Assembly (NCBI RefSeq): GCF_001577835.2
Contig: NC_029519.1
Location: 39,669,977-39,733,976, forward strand
DNA: 64,000 bases
Direction of reading: 5' to 3'
From: Coturnix japonica
Lineage: Eukaryota; Chordata; Aves; Galliformes; Phasianidae
Every line of letters starts with the position of its first letter. The stretch's first letter is position 1. Positions 50,901-59,660 of this stretch are shown one piece after another. Below the pieces are notes generated by a model that did not search any database, was not told the DNA's origin, and was given only the letters and a program-made list of their open reading frames with translations. The position numbers and the translations under genes are program-made.

Positions 50901-53900
50901 GAGGTCTTTTAAAGCAGGTGCACAGACAAGACTGCAGATGTTGCATTTAGAATGTGATGGTCTAACATCATGCAGCTGCTGGCTGATGGCTTTATATTCT
51001 CCACTCTCTGATAGTATGTAGTGGCTATGGACTCAGATACTTCTTTGCTTATATACTTGAGGAGAGATACTTTATTTTTCTGAATCTGTCCAGGAATTAA
51101 CTTCGAGGTTTTGTGCTTGCAAGGCTTTGCTTCTGTCTTGAAACCTGGGCTAACGCTGTTTGCTGTGGGTAGGTCTGCGTTGGATGCTTTTTTCCTGTTA
51201 TCTATCTAATCTGTAAATTACAAGAATGAAAAATAAGCAGGTGGCATAGATCAGGTTCTATGCTTAATTACTGAGTAAAATACGTATATTTTTTTTTAGT
51301 GGGGGTGGGTGGGGGGTGCATGCAAACTTATAATTTGGAACTGATGGCCCAAGATTATTTGGCCATCTTAATCAAATATCTTGATGATTCCAGGTATCCC
51401 GAAGTTGATTACAACCGATATGGTCAAAGAAGGTGCAGCTGTGATAGATGTAGGCATCAATCATATCCACGATCCTCTAACTGGGAAGACCAGAGTAGTT
51501 GGGGATGTGGACTTTGAAGGTCAGTGAAACACTCCTTATGTGAACCTATTGGATTCATTGGTGATAAATACTTTGAATAGCTTATGTGTCTCAGAGAGCA
51601 CTGACAGAAGTGCTTGTTCTCAACAAGCAGTTTGTTTATATGCCTGCTCTTAAGAAATGATAAATTATTAGGAGAGGCAGTGCTACTTCTAATTACAGAT
51701 AGGAGCAACCTTTGAGAGATACAGATGAGCTTTTATGGCACTGTCACCATACTGCAGCAGTTCTAGAGGCGCTTGTCTCCAGACTTCTTTCATCCTCTGA
51801 GAATCTCTAAGGCTTCTTAAAAGTATTTGGACATGTGCATGCACAAAAGCAATCTACAGTTTCTACCTTTTCGTGAGTATATGTTTCTCACTGGTCATAG
51901 CAAACACTGTTATGCCATAATTTCTCAAGCATGCTTTCACACTTCCTCTTAACTTGTATTTGAAAATATTCACTTCTGCTTCAGAAATTATACTTCAGGC
52001 TGAGGATTAAGGTGGGTTCATCTCGAGCTCTTGAAAATCCTGGTCCAGGCAAGCCTGAGATAATGTGTGATGTTACATATTGATCTTTTCATGTTGAATG
52101 TGTTGCAGAGCGAGTTCATAGTGTAATTGGATTAAATCTCTCTGCTCTGGAGGAGCTCCAGACTGGAATAGCAGGATTGTTGCAGCTGAAAATTAAAGCT
52201 TATTGGCACAGCTGAGTGTGGGAAGCTCAGACAGCATTCACCCACATTATTAATGGTTCTCAACAGTTCCTTATTTTGATAAGTATGAAAATCAGCCACC
52301 ATTTTTTGTTGGTTTTTTTTTTTTCCATAGTTATTAACATCTTGGCTGGCACAATGTCTCAAAGCTTAATTGTATTCATGTTTCTAGCCCGCTGGATGTA
52401 TTTGAAATTATATCATTTGCTTCATTCTTGCCTGTTTTACTCAGTGAACATTTTATCTGTCTGCTGAAGTCTATGGAATGACCTGCATGAGCTCAGTAAT
52501 GCTTTGAGAGTGCATTTGGAATTATATAGCTGCATTCATAAAATAGTTCCAGTAGAAATCTATTTCTACAGGACAGCTTTTTGTGTGGTTATCTTCCATG
52601 TGCCATCGGAAGTAAAAGATGGTTTTCCATATTCAGAACTGAGCTAAAATGAAGTATAGAGAGGAGTTCCAGGAATTTCTTTTCTTTTTTTGTTTTGATT
52701 GTTTGTTTTAGCATGTTTGAATATGACTTTCAGAAACTCGATGCCTCCTTTCTGTTTGTTTTCTTTAAATACATAACCTTCTGAATGCAGTGTAGGGCTT
52801 GATTCAGTGTCCGTGCCATGACTCAGAGTTTCAGCGATGCACCGTATGTGTCTTGTCATGTCTGCTGTGGGTTGCTCTCAGGATTTTACCTGGGGGGAGG
52901 GAAGATCCAAAAAGGAGGGAGGAACTTCAACCTCGATTATGCCACTGCAACTCCAAGTAGCATTTCGCTGTGCATTGCCAAAGGGAAATTGTTGTTGGTT
53001 TATTGGTATCGGTGAAAGTTTCACTAAATCTCTAACAGCAAAAAAAAACTGTCCCTGTGTATGGAGTTGGAAATATTGCAGACCATGTCACCTGTGCCAA
53101 ATCTTTTATTTGCCACTTAGGAAATGGAACAAGCTATGCTATTCACGTACCAAATCATTTTATCCTTTTCTTCCTTTTGATCACTTGTCTGAATGTATGC
53201 CTATGTCAAAATGTTTTTTGCAGTATGTAAGCTGGCAAGGCATACATCAGCTGTATAATTTAAAATAGCCCACCAGTGTATGTTCTTTCATCATCTCTTT
53301 CCTGAAGTTGGGAAATATTTGGGATGGGAGCTGCAGGATGTGTGAGAGATTAGACTGGGCAATCCCATGTCAAACCTTTATTGTAAGAAATGGATGGGAA
53401 TGGCTGACCTAACAAGGTCATTTGGCTGAGAACCTCTGGGAGTGCAAATAAGCTTTAGTAAGTGGGTGGGAACTGTTAGGATTTGGTTGTCATATCCTAG
53501 CAATACTTGGATGCTATCCTCTGATCTCTAGGGAGTGGGTTTGAAACAGAACTTTATTTTCATCTCAAATAACAAGAAGATGACATTTCAAATATATATC
53601 TTTTTAATACTCTTCATTCATAAACTCAAAGTAAGAAATACCTGGGGGAAAATATTCTTAGCATGGGCCAAGAGGATTGAATAGCTATTCAAGATGAGTT
53701 TTGATGTTCTGAGATCTGTATTATAAATTGGGCATTAGTGTGAGCCATGTCCCATTGGGCTCTAAGTGGTTAAAGGTGCCCAGAGTGCTATTATATGTGA
53801 TTCCAAGATATCCAGAGGAGAAAGACAGGAAAACACTGCATTTGGAGGTCGGCTATGCAACTTGCACAGAGGATGCAACTGGAACAGCTCTTACGGGTGG

Positions 53901-56900
53901 AGCACTGTTTCCAAGAGTCACTGTATAGCAGGGTGGCGGCACAGCACTGCTAGAGCTGATCCTTGATATGGAAGTGTTCAGAGCTGCTCACCACTGTGCT
54001 GCTCCTGCCCGACCTGCCCAGTGACAGTGGTGGACCTACCCATGTTCCAGGACACAGAGTTGCTCACCTCATTCTGTTCCCACCCTATCTGTGTAGTGGT
54101 AGTGGTGCACCTGCCCATGTTCTGGTGCTGCTGGAAGCAGCTGGCTGAGGTTTGCCTTCTTAAGGGTTCTGGCAATGTGGACATGAAGGGCTGTATTAAA
54201 AAAAGGGAGGAGCTTTGCACTTCAGTTGTCACTGTAATTTTCACAGCTTGTGAGAAGGTGGCACTGTTGCTGAATTGTGGTTCACTGTTCATGGGACACA
54301 AATCTTTGTGATATCAAATGTAAAGCAAAAATGTTGTTAGAAATGAAGCTGACTACTGATAGCTGGAAATGAGTTAGAGGGGCCCATGAAGTTGAAGTGT
54401 ACAGAATGGATCAGGCTCACTTCTGGATGGAGCAAGCATACCAAAAAGCACATAAGTTTAGTAAGAACCAGGGAAATGCATCCTGTTCCTATTAATAACA
54501 GCACTAACTCCTACTAATCGATTGGATGAGCGGACAAGTGTGGTGGGATGTAGAAACACAGGTGTTGTGGAAACAGTTCTTTCTGACAGTAGTTTGCTGC
54601 TGTTCCACATTCAGTGCATTACTTTCTGAGCTGTGAGCAATTTTTTCTCAAGCTTCTGAATCCTTTTCAAGCAGTTCCTTGATGCTGCTTATCCAAACAG
54701 CAGCAGGTATTCCACCTGCTTTCACTACTACTTGATCTTTTCTTTTTTGTTCATGTAGAAGAAGTGACATTCATTGTCTAAGAAATTGAAGTCCAAACTG
54801 TGTAATAGTGTCACTGTGTTGTTGCTTGGAAGAGTTTAGGGGAGTCTCTGCCTGTTGGTATGCTCTGTCAATGCAAGAAATGAGGTTTATTTTACAAATT
54901 CCAAAGGCTTTCTATTCATTCGTAACATTTTGAAATGGTGGCTTGGAGGCTACTTTTGTAGTTAAGTAGGATCCCAGCTGCAGTGACAGCATACTTGAGT
55001 TTCTAAAGTGGGCTGTGGACAGTACATTTGCTAAATGGGACTGCTAGCTCCGGGTGGTGGCTGACAGGAGGCCGTGGAGCACCACTGCCTGGTGGTACTG
55101 AGCTTTGGGATGGAGAAGTTGAGGCCCTTTCTCACAAAGGAGGCCACATGTCATGCGGGGGTCTAAGAAAACGTTCACTGGGATCTTTAATTTCTGCTGC
55201 CACTGCTCATTATCCCAAGGCTATTGCAATATCCCACCCACTTGTCTGTGCTAATTAGCTGCATCTGAAATAGCTGTGCTGCTTAATTTTCTTCTGGGGA
55301 GCATTAGAGGGATAATATCAAACAGAAGGGATTTTGAGAAATGGGATCATTGTTTTCAGGTTGCTGTCCCACAGTGCACAGTGAGAAAAATCCCAAGCAG
55401 ATCATGGGATATCTGCTACAATTGCTGAGCACGTGATTCACACTTGTGTGGTGCCGCATGAATACGGTGATCCTGGAGAAGCTGTACAGGGACTAATAAA
55501 GCCATGTGCAAACAATGCTTAGGCAGGAATTATTCTGCATCACTCAATGCAGATGCACCAGACTCAGAACCACCTTCAGGTTGAGACTTGCCCTGGGTTT
55601 GTATGATGAACCCTATTCCGTGTCTGATGTTCCTGCTTTAAAGGAACAGAGGAATGAAGGGCTGCTTCCAAAGCAGCTGAGCCTGTTCATCAAGGAAATA
55701 ATCTACATTTCATTTCTTCTGAAGAATCAAAGGAAGATTTGAAGATTCTAAAGAAGCTGCAAAATAGCAGCTCCTTCCCCATAGGCACCTCATTTGTGTA
55801 CCAACATTTTACAAATTGCTGGTCTCCAGAAGCTAGGTTAGAGCTTTACCGTTGCTGGGAAGCAGAAACGAGAGCTCCTGAAGGAAGCAAAGTTGCGGCA
55901 CCTGATTTGCTGACATGAGGTGGGTCACACCGAAGTGCTGCCTTAGGACTGCTTTGGCTTTCTACAATTCACAAGAGAAGGAAAATCCGTTCACATTTAT
56001 GAGGTTATGTTTACCCCTTCACTCACTAATGTTCCTCTTAGAGAAATGCATTCGTCTGATCTATGTTTACTCTTCTAGGTGGAGATGTATCAGATGGTAG
56101 ATCCTAAACATAGATGCCTGTCACTCATTTACGTAGGCTGCTCCAAAAGTAATGCCTCCTGTTTGTTTCCATGGAAGCCATAGCAGGTACAAAGAGTGCA
56201 ATAACACATAGTTACCACTGTTAGCTATGCATTTTGTTTACTGATGAATAAGAACCCGCATGTGTAGTAGTCATGGGAAGGTTCAACCTCTGCTGCCATA
56301 CAACTAACATCCACCTCTCAAGTTGTGGGCCAACACAATAAAACAGGAGGCATTACTTTTGGAGCAGCCTTTGTATATAGCTGGATCAGCTTTTGTGAAT
56401 AAGGTATCCAGGTGGTTGTATGTAAACAGATATAAACTATGGTTTCTGCCACACTGAGGCCACAGCGATTTCCATGATAGAGTATGTGGAGAGAAAGTCC
56501 TCCACAACCTGTGAGAGCAGCACACTGTGCCTGTGCTCCTCAGTACAGCACCTAACATGAGAGGCAATGATGTTGTGCATTGGAAGGCTTTCCTTAGGTG
56601 CAGCTGTGAGCTGCAGCACTTTGTAACTAAGATAAGAGTATTCCAATAACACCACAAAGAGAAGCATGTAACATTGCCATGGAAATAGACTTATTTCAAT
56701 TTTAAATGGATGAAACAATTTGTATGGCAATTATGATGGTGTTCACTTCAGATGTGGGTGCATTTCAATAATTATGACATTGAGTTAGGGATTTGCAGTA
56801 ACTACTAACCATAAACACCAATCTCAAAGAGCAGGGAGTTCAGAGTAACTAATAAAAGTGAGAATATTAAGAATAACTGTCATATGAGACCTTAATTTAT

Positions 56901-58307
56901 TTCTTACAACTTGCATGAACAACACAAAGCAATGCAAGTTGCAATTTGTTAAGGTTTCCAGGTATTTTAATAGTATATCTGGTGGTACAGACAGCAGAGT
57001 AAGTAAAGCCCGCCCCAGTGTAATTAACAGCTCTTCTCAGCTGTTTTTCAAATAGTAACACTCACCATAGAGTGTGTCTATATGACATGCTGGCAGTTAC
57101 TTACCGCTCCTTATTTCAGACACTTGTTGGCAACAGGGTGAAAATCTTTACAGCAATCAGTAATATGTCACTTGCGCTAACCACTATTAGTAAATGGCTG
57201 CTTGTTACAGTTTGTCATGCAACCAGTTCCCAGCCAGATGCGTATAGCTCATGCAGAAGTAACTTAAAATTTCAGTTGATTTCATTTTACAGAGTAGATA
57301 CAAATAGCAACTCAGGTTGTATTGTTCTGTGGTAGTAGTTTGTCATACAAAGAAGTAACTTGACAGCTGTTACCTAAATGCTTTAAAAAATAAGAGAAAA
57401 GGTCTACCTATCTCTTAGCATAAGCATACAAGGTACGTGCTAACTTTGGACGGCCTCATAGCATTGGTCGTTGCAGCTAATTCAGTTGTCAGAGTTGTTT
57501 CTTTGGCACTTCAGTAAGACCAGTCCAAGTTTGGTGTAGGCACCATAGTAAGGCTGTTTTGTGGTTTGGTTTATTTTGTTTTTATTTGTTTGTTTGTTAA
57601 ACAACAACAATAAAACCGCACCTTCTCTGAAGGAGCAGAGCATTTATGGCTGCTGTTGTAATGTGAATTTGTTTTTCCGTAAACTCAACTCTGTTTTGTC
57701 CCTTGCCCATCTTGAGAAACAGAAAACAAACCAACCAGGAAGTTGTACTTTCTCCTGCTGTGGTCTTCTGAAGTTCCCTTTTCTGATGGTAGAGTGTCTT
57801 CATTAGAAGCTTCAGGTTGCAGTGGGGGAAGAAGGCTGAAGAGGCAGCCTCACTGTGCTGGTGCTCAGCTTTTTGATGGACTCCTGCTCTTCTTGCAACT
57901 CCTCTGAAATGTGCAGTTTAGATGACTGACTGCAGGTTGGGTGAAGGTGTGTGCTCCTATGGGGAGAAGGCAGCCTTCTGCAGGCAGATTGCTTTAAGCT
58001 AATGGAGAAACCATACCCCAGATCTGGTGCCTGGGTTATGATGTTCATGAGAAAAGCACTACCTTTCAACCCTGGTCCTGACTGTATCCTATCACAGAAT
58101 CATAGAATCATTAAGGTTGGAAAAGGTTACTAAAATAATCTAATTCAACTGTCAGCACATCACCACCGTGTTCACTTTCTCTCTTTTCTCTTAGAAGTGA
58201 AGAAGAAGGCTGGCTTCATCACTCCAGTGCCAGGAGGAGTGGGACCTATGACAGTCGCAATGCTTCTGAAGAACACGCTGACAGTTGCTAAGAAGCTCAT
58301 TTACTAG
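35696..58307 (+). CDS. MTHFD2L: Mitochondrial methylenetetrahydrofolate dehydrogenase/cyclohydrolase 2-like (eight exons)
   Basis: The enzyme oxidises 5,10-methylene-THF with NAD(P)+ and then hydrolyses 5,10-methenyl-THF to 10-formyl-THF in the mitochondrial matrix, in one-carbon metabolism. Eight exons join in frame to 1,029 nt, giving 342 residues; human MTHFD2L has 347. Residues 1-43 have no acidic residue and many Arg, as in a matrix-targeting peptide. Family residues are intact, with positions matching human MTHFD2 plus 9: catalytic Tyr93 and Lys97 (YVRNK), Gln141 (LVQLPLP), Asp164 (KDVDGF) and Pro323 (PGGVGP); phosphate/NAD-site Arg210 (AGRSKNVG), Asp234 and Arg242. It is called MTHFD2L rather than MTHFD2 from paralogue-specific wording (VSGVLVQL-type, [19 protein letters not shown], short C-terminus ending LIY) and from EPGN lying next door. 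All introns are GT-AG. Confidence 0.97.
36430..36655 (-). mobile_element. CR1 fragment in intron 1, reverse strand
   Basis: CACAGAACCCCAGAACTGTT is followed by AATCCAACCATCAGCCCATC, then CACCACCTTCCTGGACAGCC and CTGATGTCCAAACTGACATT. The order is that of the reverse complement of a CR1 3' end. The copy is antisense to MTHFD2L and 5'-truncated. Confidence 0.9.
36943..37085 (-). mobile_element. CR1 fragment in intron 1, reverse strand
   Basis: ACAGAATCACAGAATGACCT and GGGTTGGAAGGGACCTCAAA, then AGATCAGGTTGCCCAGGGCC and CATCCAACCTCGCCTTG, are the 3'-terminal CR1 sequence in reverse complement. It is short and well preserved, so it is younger than the neighbouring fragment. Confidence 0.93.
37739..37880 (+). 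repeat. Promoter-edge segment, copy B, just before exon 2
   Basis: Diverged direct copy of 35,519-35,645. At the equivalents of copy A's CpGs it has TG or CA: CACGTG became CATATG, CACGGTT became CATGGTT, and the CRE-like GACGTCAC became GATGTGAC (37,853-37,860). This is the expected decay of methylated CpG outside an island. It ends about 20 bp before the exon 2 acceptor. It has no ATG in frame with exon 2. Confidence 0.78.
37901..38085 (+). CDS. MTHFD2L: MTHFD2L exon 2
   Basis: It encodes residues 43-105 (first base of codon 105). It contains the start of the catalytic domain ([16 protein letters not shown]), the [16 protein letters not shown] substrate-site strand and the catalytic Tyr93 and Lys97. 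The acceptor has a strong T tract (TTTTGTCTTTTTAG) and the donor is GTATGT. Confidence 0.97.
38086..39011 (+). other. MTHFD2L intron 2
   Basis: 926 bp with nothing recognisable apart from a T-rich stretch near 38,380 and the acceptor TTTTTTCTGTCAG. Confidence 0.9.
39012..39134 (+). CDS. MTHFD2L: MTHFD2L exon 3
   Basis: It encodes residues 105-146 (phase 1 at both ends, 123 nt). It carries the SQEELLD helix and the [11 protein letters not shown] strand with Gln141, which lines the folate site in MTHFD2 structures. The donor is GTAGGT. Confidence 0.97.
39135..42429 (+). other. MTHFD2L intron 3
   Basis: 3,295 bp. No gene, CR1 copy or clear repeat was recognised. The acceptor side is weakly pyrimidine-rich (only AATGTTTCCCAG directly before the exon). 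Confidence 0.8.
42430..42582 (+). CDS. MTHFD2L: MTHFD2L exon 4
   Basis: It encodes residues 146-197 (153 nt, phase 1 at both ends). It contains [20 protein letters not shown] with Asp164 and [11 protein letters not shown], which join the catalytic and nucleotide-binding lobes. The donor is GTAAGA. Confidence 0.97.
42583..43338 (+). other. MTHFD2L intron 4
   Basis: 756 bp. It contains a pentanucleotide (ATATT)n microsatellite at 42,764-42,793. The acceptor is TTTGGTTTCTTACAAG, using AAG rather than CAG. Confidence 0.85.
42764..42793. repeat. (ATATT)n microsatellite
   Basis: About five to six copies of an AT-only pentamer in intron 4. Confidence 0.8.
43339..43446 (+). CDS. MTHFD2L: MTHFD2L exon 5
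   Basis: It encodes residues 197-233 (108 nt). It holds the first Rossmann-fold strand and the cofactor loop [16 protein letters not shown] with Arg210, whose equivalent binds inorganic phosphate and NAD in MTHFD2. It ends in EHERPGG. The donor is GTAAGT. Confidence 0.97.
43708..43742 (+). mobile_element. CR1 3'-tail remnant, plus strand
   Basis: AAGATCTTTTCCAGCCTGAT followed by TGATTCTATGACTG is the extreme 3' end of CR1. Only about 35 bp remain. Confidence 0.65.
43768..43855 (+). mobile_element. CR1 3'-end remnant, plus strand
   Basis: GATGGTGTCCCTGCATATGG, then GAACTAGATAATCTTTAAAG and CCCAAACCATTCAGTG follow the CR1 3' UTR in order. It is about 85 bp and diverged. Confidence 0.8.
47309..47660 (+). 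mobile_element. CR1 LINE, end of ORF2 and 3' tail, plus strand
   Basis: Translation gives CR1 ORF2 pieces ([55 protein letters not shown]), broken by at least one frame change. After the LEK end of that segment a deletion joins to the 3' tail repeat ATTCTGTGATTCTATGATTC (about 47,631-47,650). It lies in the same direction as MTHFD2L, in intron 5. Confidence 0.95.
48042..48134 (+). CDS. MTHFD2L: MTHFD2L exon 6
   Basis: It encodes residues 233-264 (93 nt). It includes Asp234 and Arg242 ([16 protein letters not shown]) and [12 protein letters not shown]. These residues match the phosphate and dinucleotide contacts of the mitochondrial paralogues. The donor is GTAATG. Confidence 0.97.
48135..51393 (+). 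other. MTHFD2L intron 6
   Basis: 3,259 bp. It contains an (AAAT)n run at about 50,412-50,433 and, close to the exon 7 end, a strong decoy acceptor (T9 then AG at 51,298-51,299) followed by a G-rich stretch. No gene was recognised. Confidence 0.85.
51394..51519 (+). CDS. MTHFD2L: MTHFD2L exon 7
   Basis: It encodes residues 264-306 (126 nt). Reading [20 protein letters not shown] then [20 protein letters not shown] completes the nucleotide-binding lobe. The acceptor has a poor pyrimidine tract (CTTGATGATTCCAG), which is unusual beside the stronger decoy 94 bp upstream. The donor is GTCAGT. Confidence 0.96.
53981..54132. repeat. Two-unit tandem repeat of about 76 bp
   Basis: Units start at 53,981 and 54,057. 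Both begin GAG(C/T)TGCTCACC and share GT(G/A)GTGG-CACCT-CCCATGTTC near their ends. The units differ at perhaps a quarter of positions, so the duplication is not recent. No third unit was found. Confidence 0.75.
56132..56373. mobile_element. Mariner-type short inverted-repeat element (MITE)
   Basis: The termini include an exact 29-bp inverted repeat: 56,136-56,164 and 56,341-56,369 (left arm starts GGCTGCTCCAAAAGTAATGC). Four further bases at each end are nearly complementary, giving a 242-bp element bounded by TA on both sides (56,130-56,131 and 56,374-56,375), the mariner target duplication. The CCAAAAGTAAT core is of mariner type. The size leaves no room for a transposase, so it was a non-autonomous passenger, probably of the mariner family described in chicken (Galluhop-like; name not verified). 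Confidence 0.9.
58092..58176 (-). mobile_element. CR1 3'-tail fragment at the exon 8 border, reverse strand
   Basis: TCACAGAATCATAGAATCAT, then AAGGTTGGAAAAGG and TCTAATTCAACTGTCAGCAC, is the CR1 3' end in reverse complement. It stops just before the pyrimidine tract of the exon 8 acceptor and may have supplied part of the branch-point region. Confidence 0.88.
58195..58307 (+). CDS. MTHFD2L: MTHFD2L exon 8 (end of coding part)
   Basis: It encodes residues 306-342 and the TAG stop (58,305-58,307). [19 protein letters not shown] includes Pro323 of the active site. The acceptor CTTTCTCTCTTTTCTCTTAG is very strong. The short C-terminus ending KKLIY, without the MTHFD2 extension, supports the 2L assignment. 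Confidence 0.97.
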
Positions 58308-59660
58308 AGGAAGCAGGCTGTCTCAGAAGAAGAATGCAAGTTCTATTTATTGTTATACAAAACCTTTATTTTTTACTAGAAAGATATTTATTTCTACATT
58401 GTATTTATTTTTTCATGTAAACTATATTGAACTTGATGGTTTACAAAACATTACGATACTTTATGTTACTTCCTGCTGACTTACTGTGAGCAACACTGAA
58501 CTGAATGGTGCAGGTTTTGTTGGTACCGTGTTGTTGGTCAACTGTGTGCGTGGAAGTGAAGAACTAAACTTGAATTCCAAAGACTGAATATGCTTATGTA
58601 TATTTTGAGATGGGATGCTATTGCTGAGATTATTTAACCATTAGCTATGCTCGGTCTCTATCAAAACTAGGTTTGAACATGGTGAATATCTGTTGAAAAC
58701 ATAGAATGTTCCAGGTGTAGTTTGAAGCTGGAAAACATTTAGATAGCAGTCATCTGGAGTCTGAAAGGAACAAAAGGATGGAATTTGTTTCAGCTACCAG
58801 ACAGCGCTGGTGCTGAATACAAATGCTTAGTACACATTTAAAGCTGTCCTGTATACTTCCGTATTGGCAAAACTCTTACCTCTGAAATGTATGCAAGAGG
58901 TGCGCATGAAGTACTCACAGTTGTGAGGCCAGAATTGTTTTCTTTCCATGTCTGAATTTGGTTGAAAATGTTTTCCTGCATAATGCCACAAAAAGGTTAC
59001 AAGTGGGTGATGTGGTTGGATTGGACTTCAGTTGGATAGAATGTCATTAAAGCTGCTCCGTATGTATTTTTTGTATAAGATGGAGGGGAAGAGGAAATCA
59101 AAAGTTTACCCATGTCAGAAATACTTGTATTGGAATATAAGCCATTTGTTTATTCTCTTGTCTTCTGAAGCAGCATGAAGGGTTCTTAATTCCTTGTATA
59201 AGGCTGAGCCCTGTGAGTATTTGTTGACAATATTTTCCTTCTTTGAGAGGACTGTGTGAGATAATAAGATGCTTGCTGTAAAAGGAAATAGAAATCATAA
59301 AAATAAACGGGAGAGAAATGATTATCAGTGTGTTTCTGTACCCTAATTTTGAGTTCCAAAGATGGATGCAGAATAGTCTCGTGCAATGTGAGAGTCAGAG
59401 GTGTGTTACTGCTTGGATACCACTTTTAATATGCAAATACTGACTTGAAGAGTCTACCCTGGTTCCTACGAAAGTCAGTGGGAGTCACTTTGGGCTGCTA
59501 TCTCCGTATTTTTATCTTGGTTGGGATAAGTTTATTTTAATCAAGAGCCTTTAATGTTTGCCAGTAGGTTCAAGACTACTTGAAAAAGGAAGAAAACAAA
59601 ATGGCGTGGCTAAAGTGCGTACCAAAAACAATGACTAAATAAAAAGAAACAGATGGAGCA
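58308..59660 (+). other. MTHFD2L 3' UTR
   Basis: Plus-strand AU-rich sequence after the stop. Several ATTTA motifs lie at about 58,380-58,412. Candidate polyadenylation signals are AATAAA at 59,302-59,307 and at 59,638-59,643; the second is followed by a GT/T-rich stretch and is my preferred end. The UTR end is inferred. Confidence 0.65.
59638..59643 (+). terminator. Candidate polyadenylation signal of MTHFD2L
   Basis: AATAAA in the context ACTAAATAAAAAG, followed within 40-60 bases by TGTGCTGCTTGTTTCTGCTG, a typical GU-rich downstream element. An alternative AATAAA lies at 59,302. Confidence 0.55.

Larger units (their letters stand above)
51520..58194 (+). other. MTHFD2L intron 7
   Basis: 6,675 bp, the longest intron. 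It contains a two-unit 76-bp tandem duplication (53,981-54,132), a mariner-type short inverted-repeat element (56,132-56,373) and a reverse-strand CR1 tail fragment that stops only about 20 bp before the exon 8 acceptor. No host exon was recognised within it. Confidence 0.85.

Noticed and set aside
52818-53268. 143-codon plus-strand frame in MTHFD2L intron 7
   Set aside because: Overlapping frames with no domain; no acceptor or donor consistent with an extra exon, and exons 7 and 8 already join in frame.
53960-54311. Overlapping open frames on both strands at 54 kb
   Set aside because: Caused by the GC-richer 76-bp tandem duplication; no protein family resemblance.
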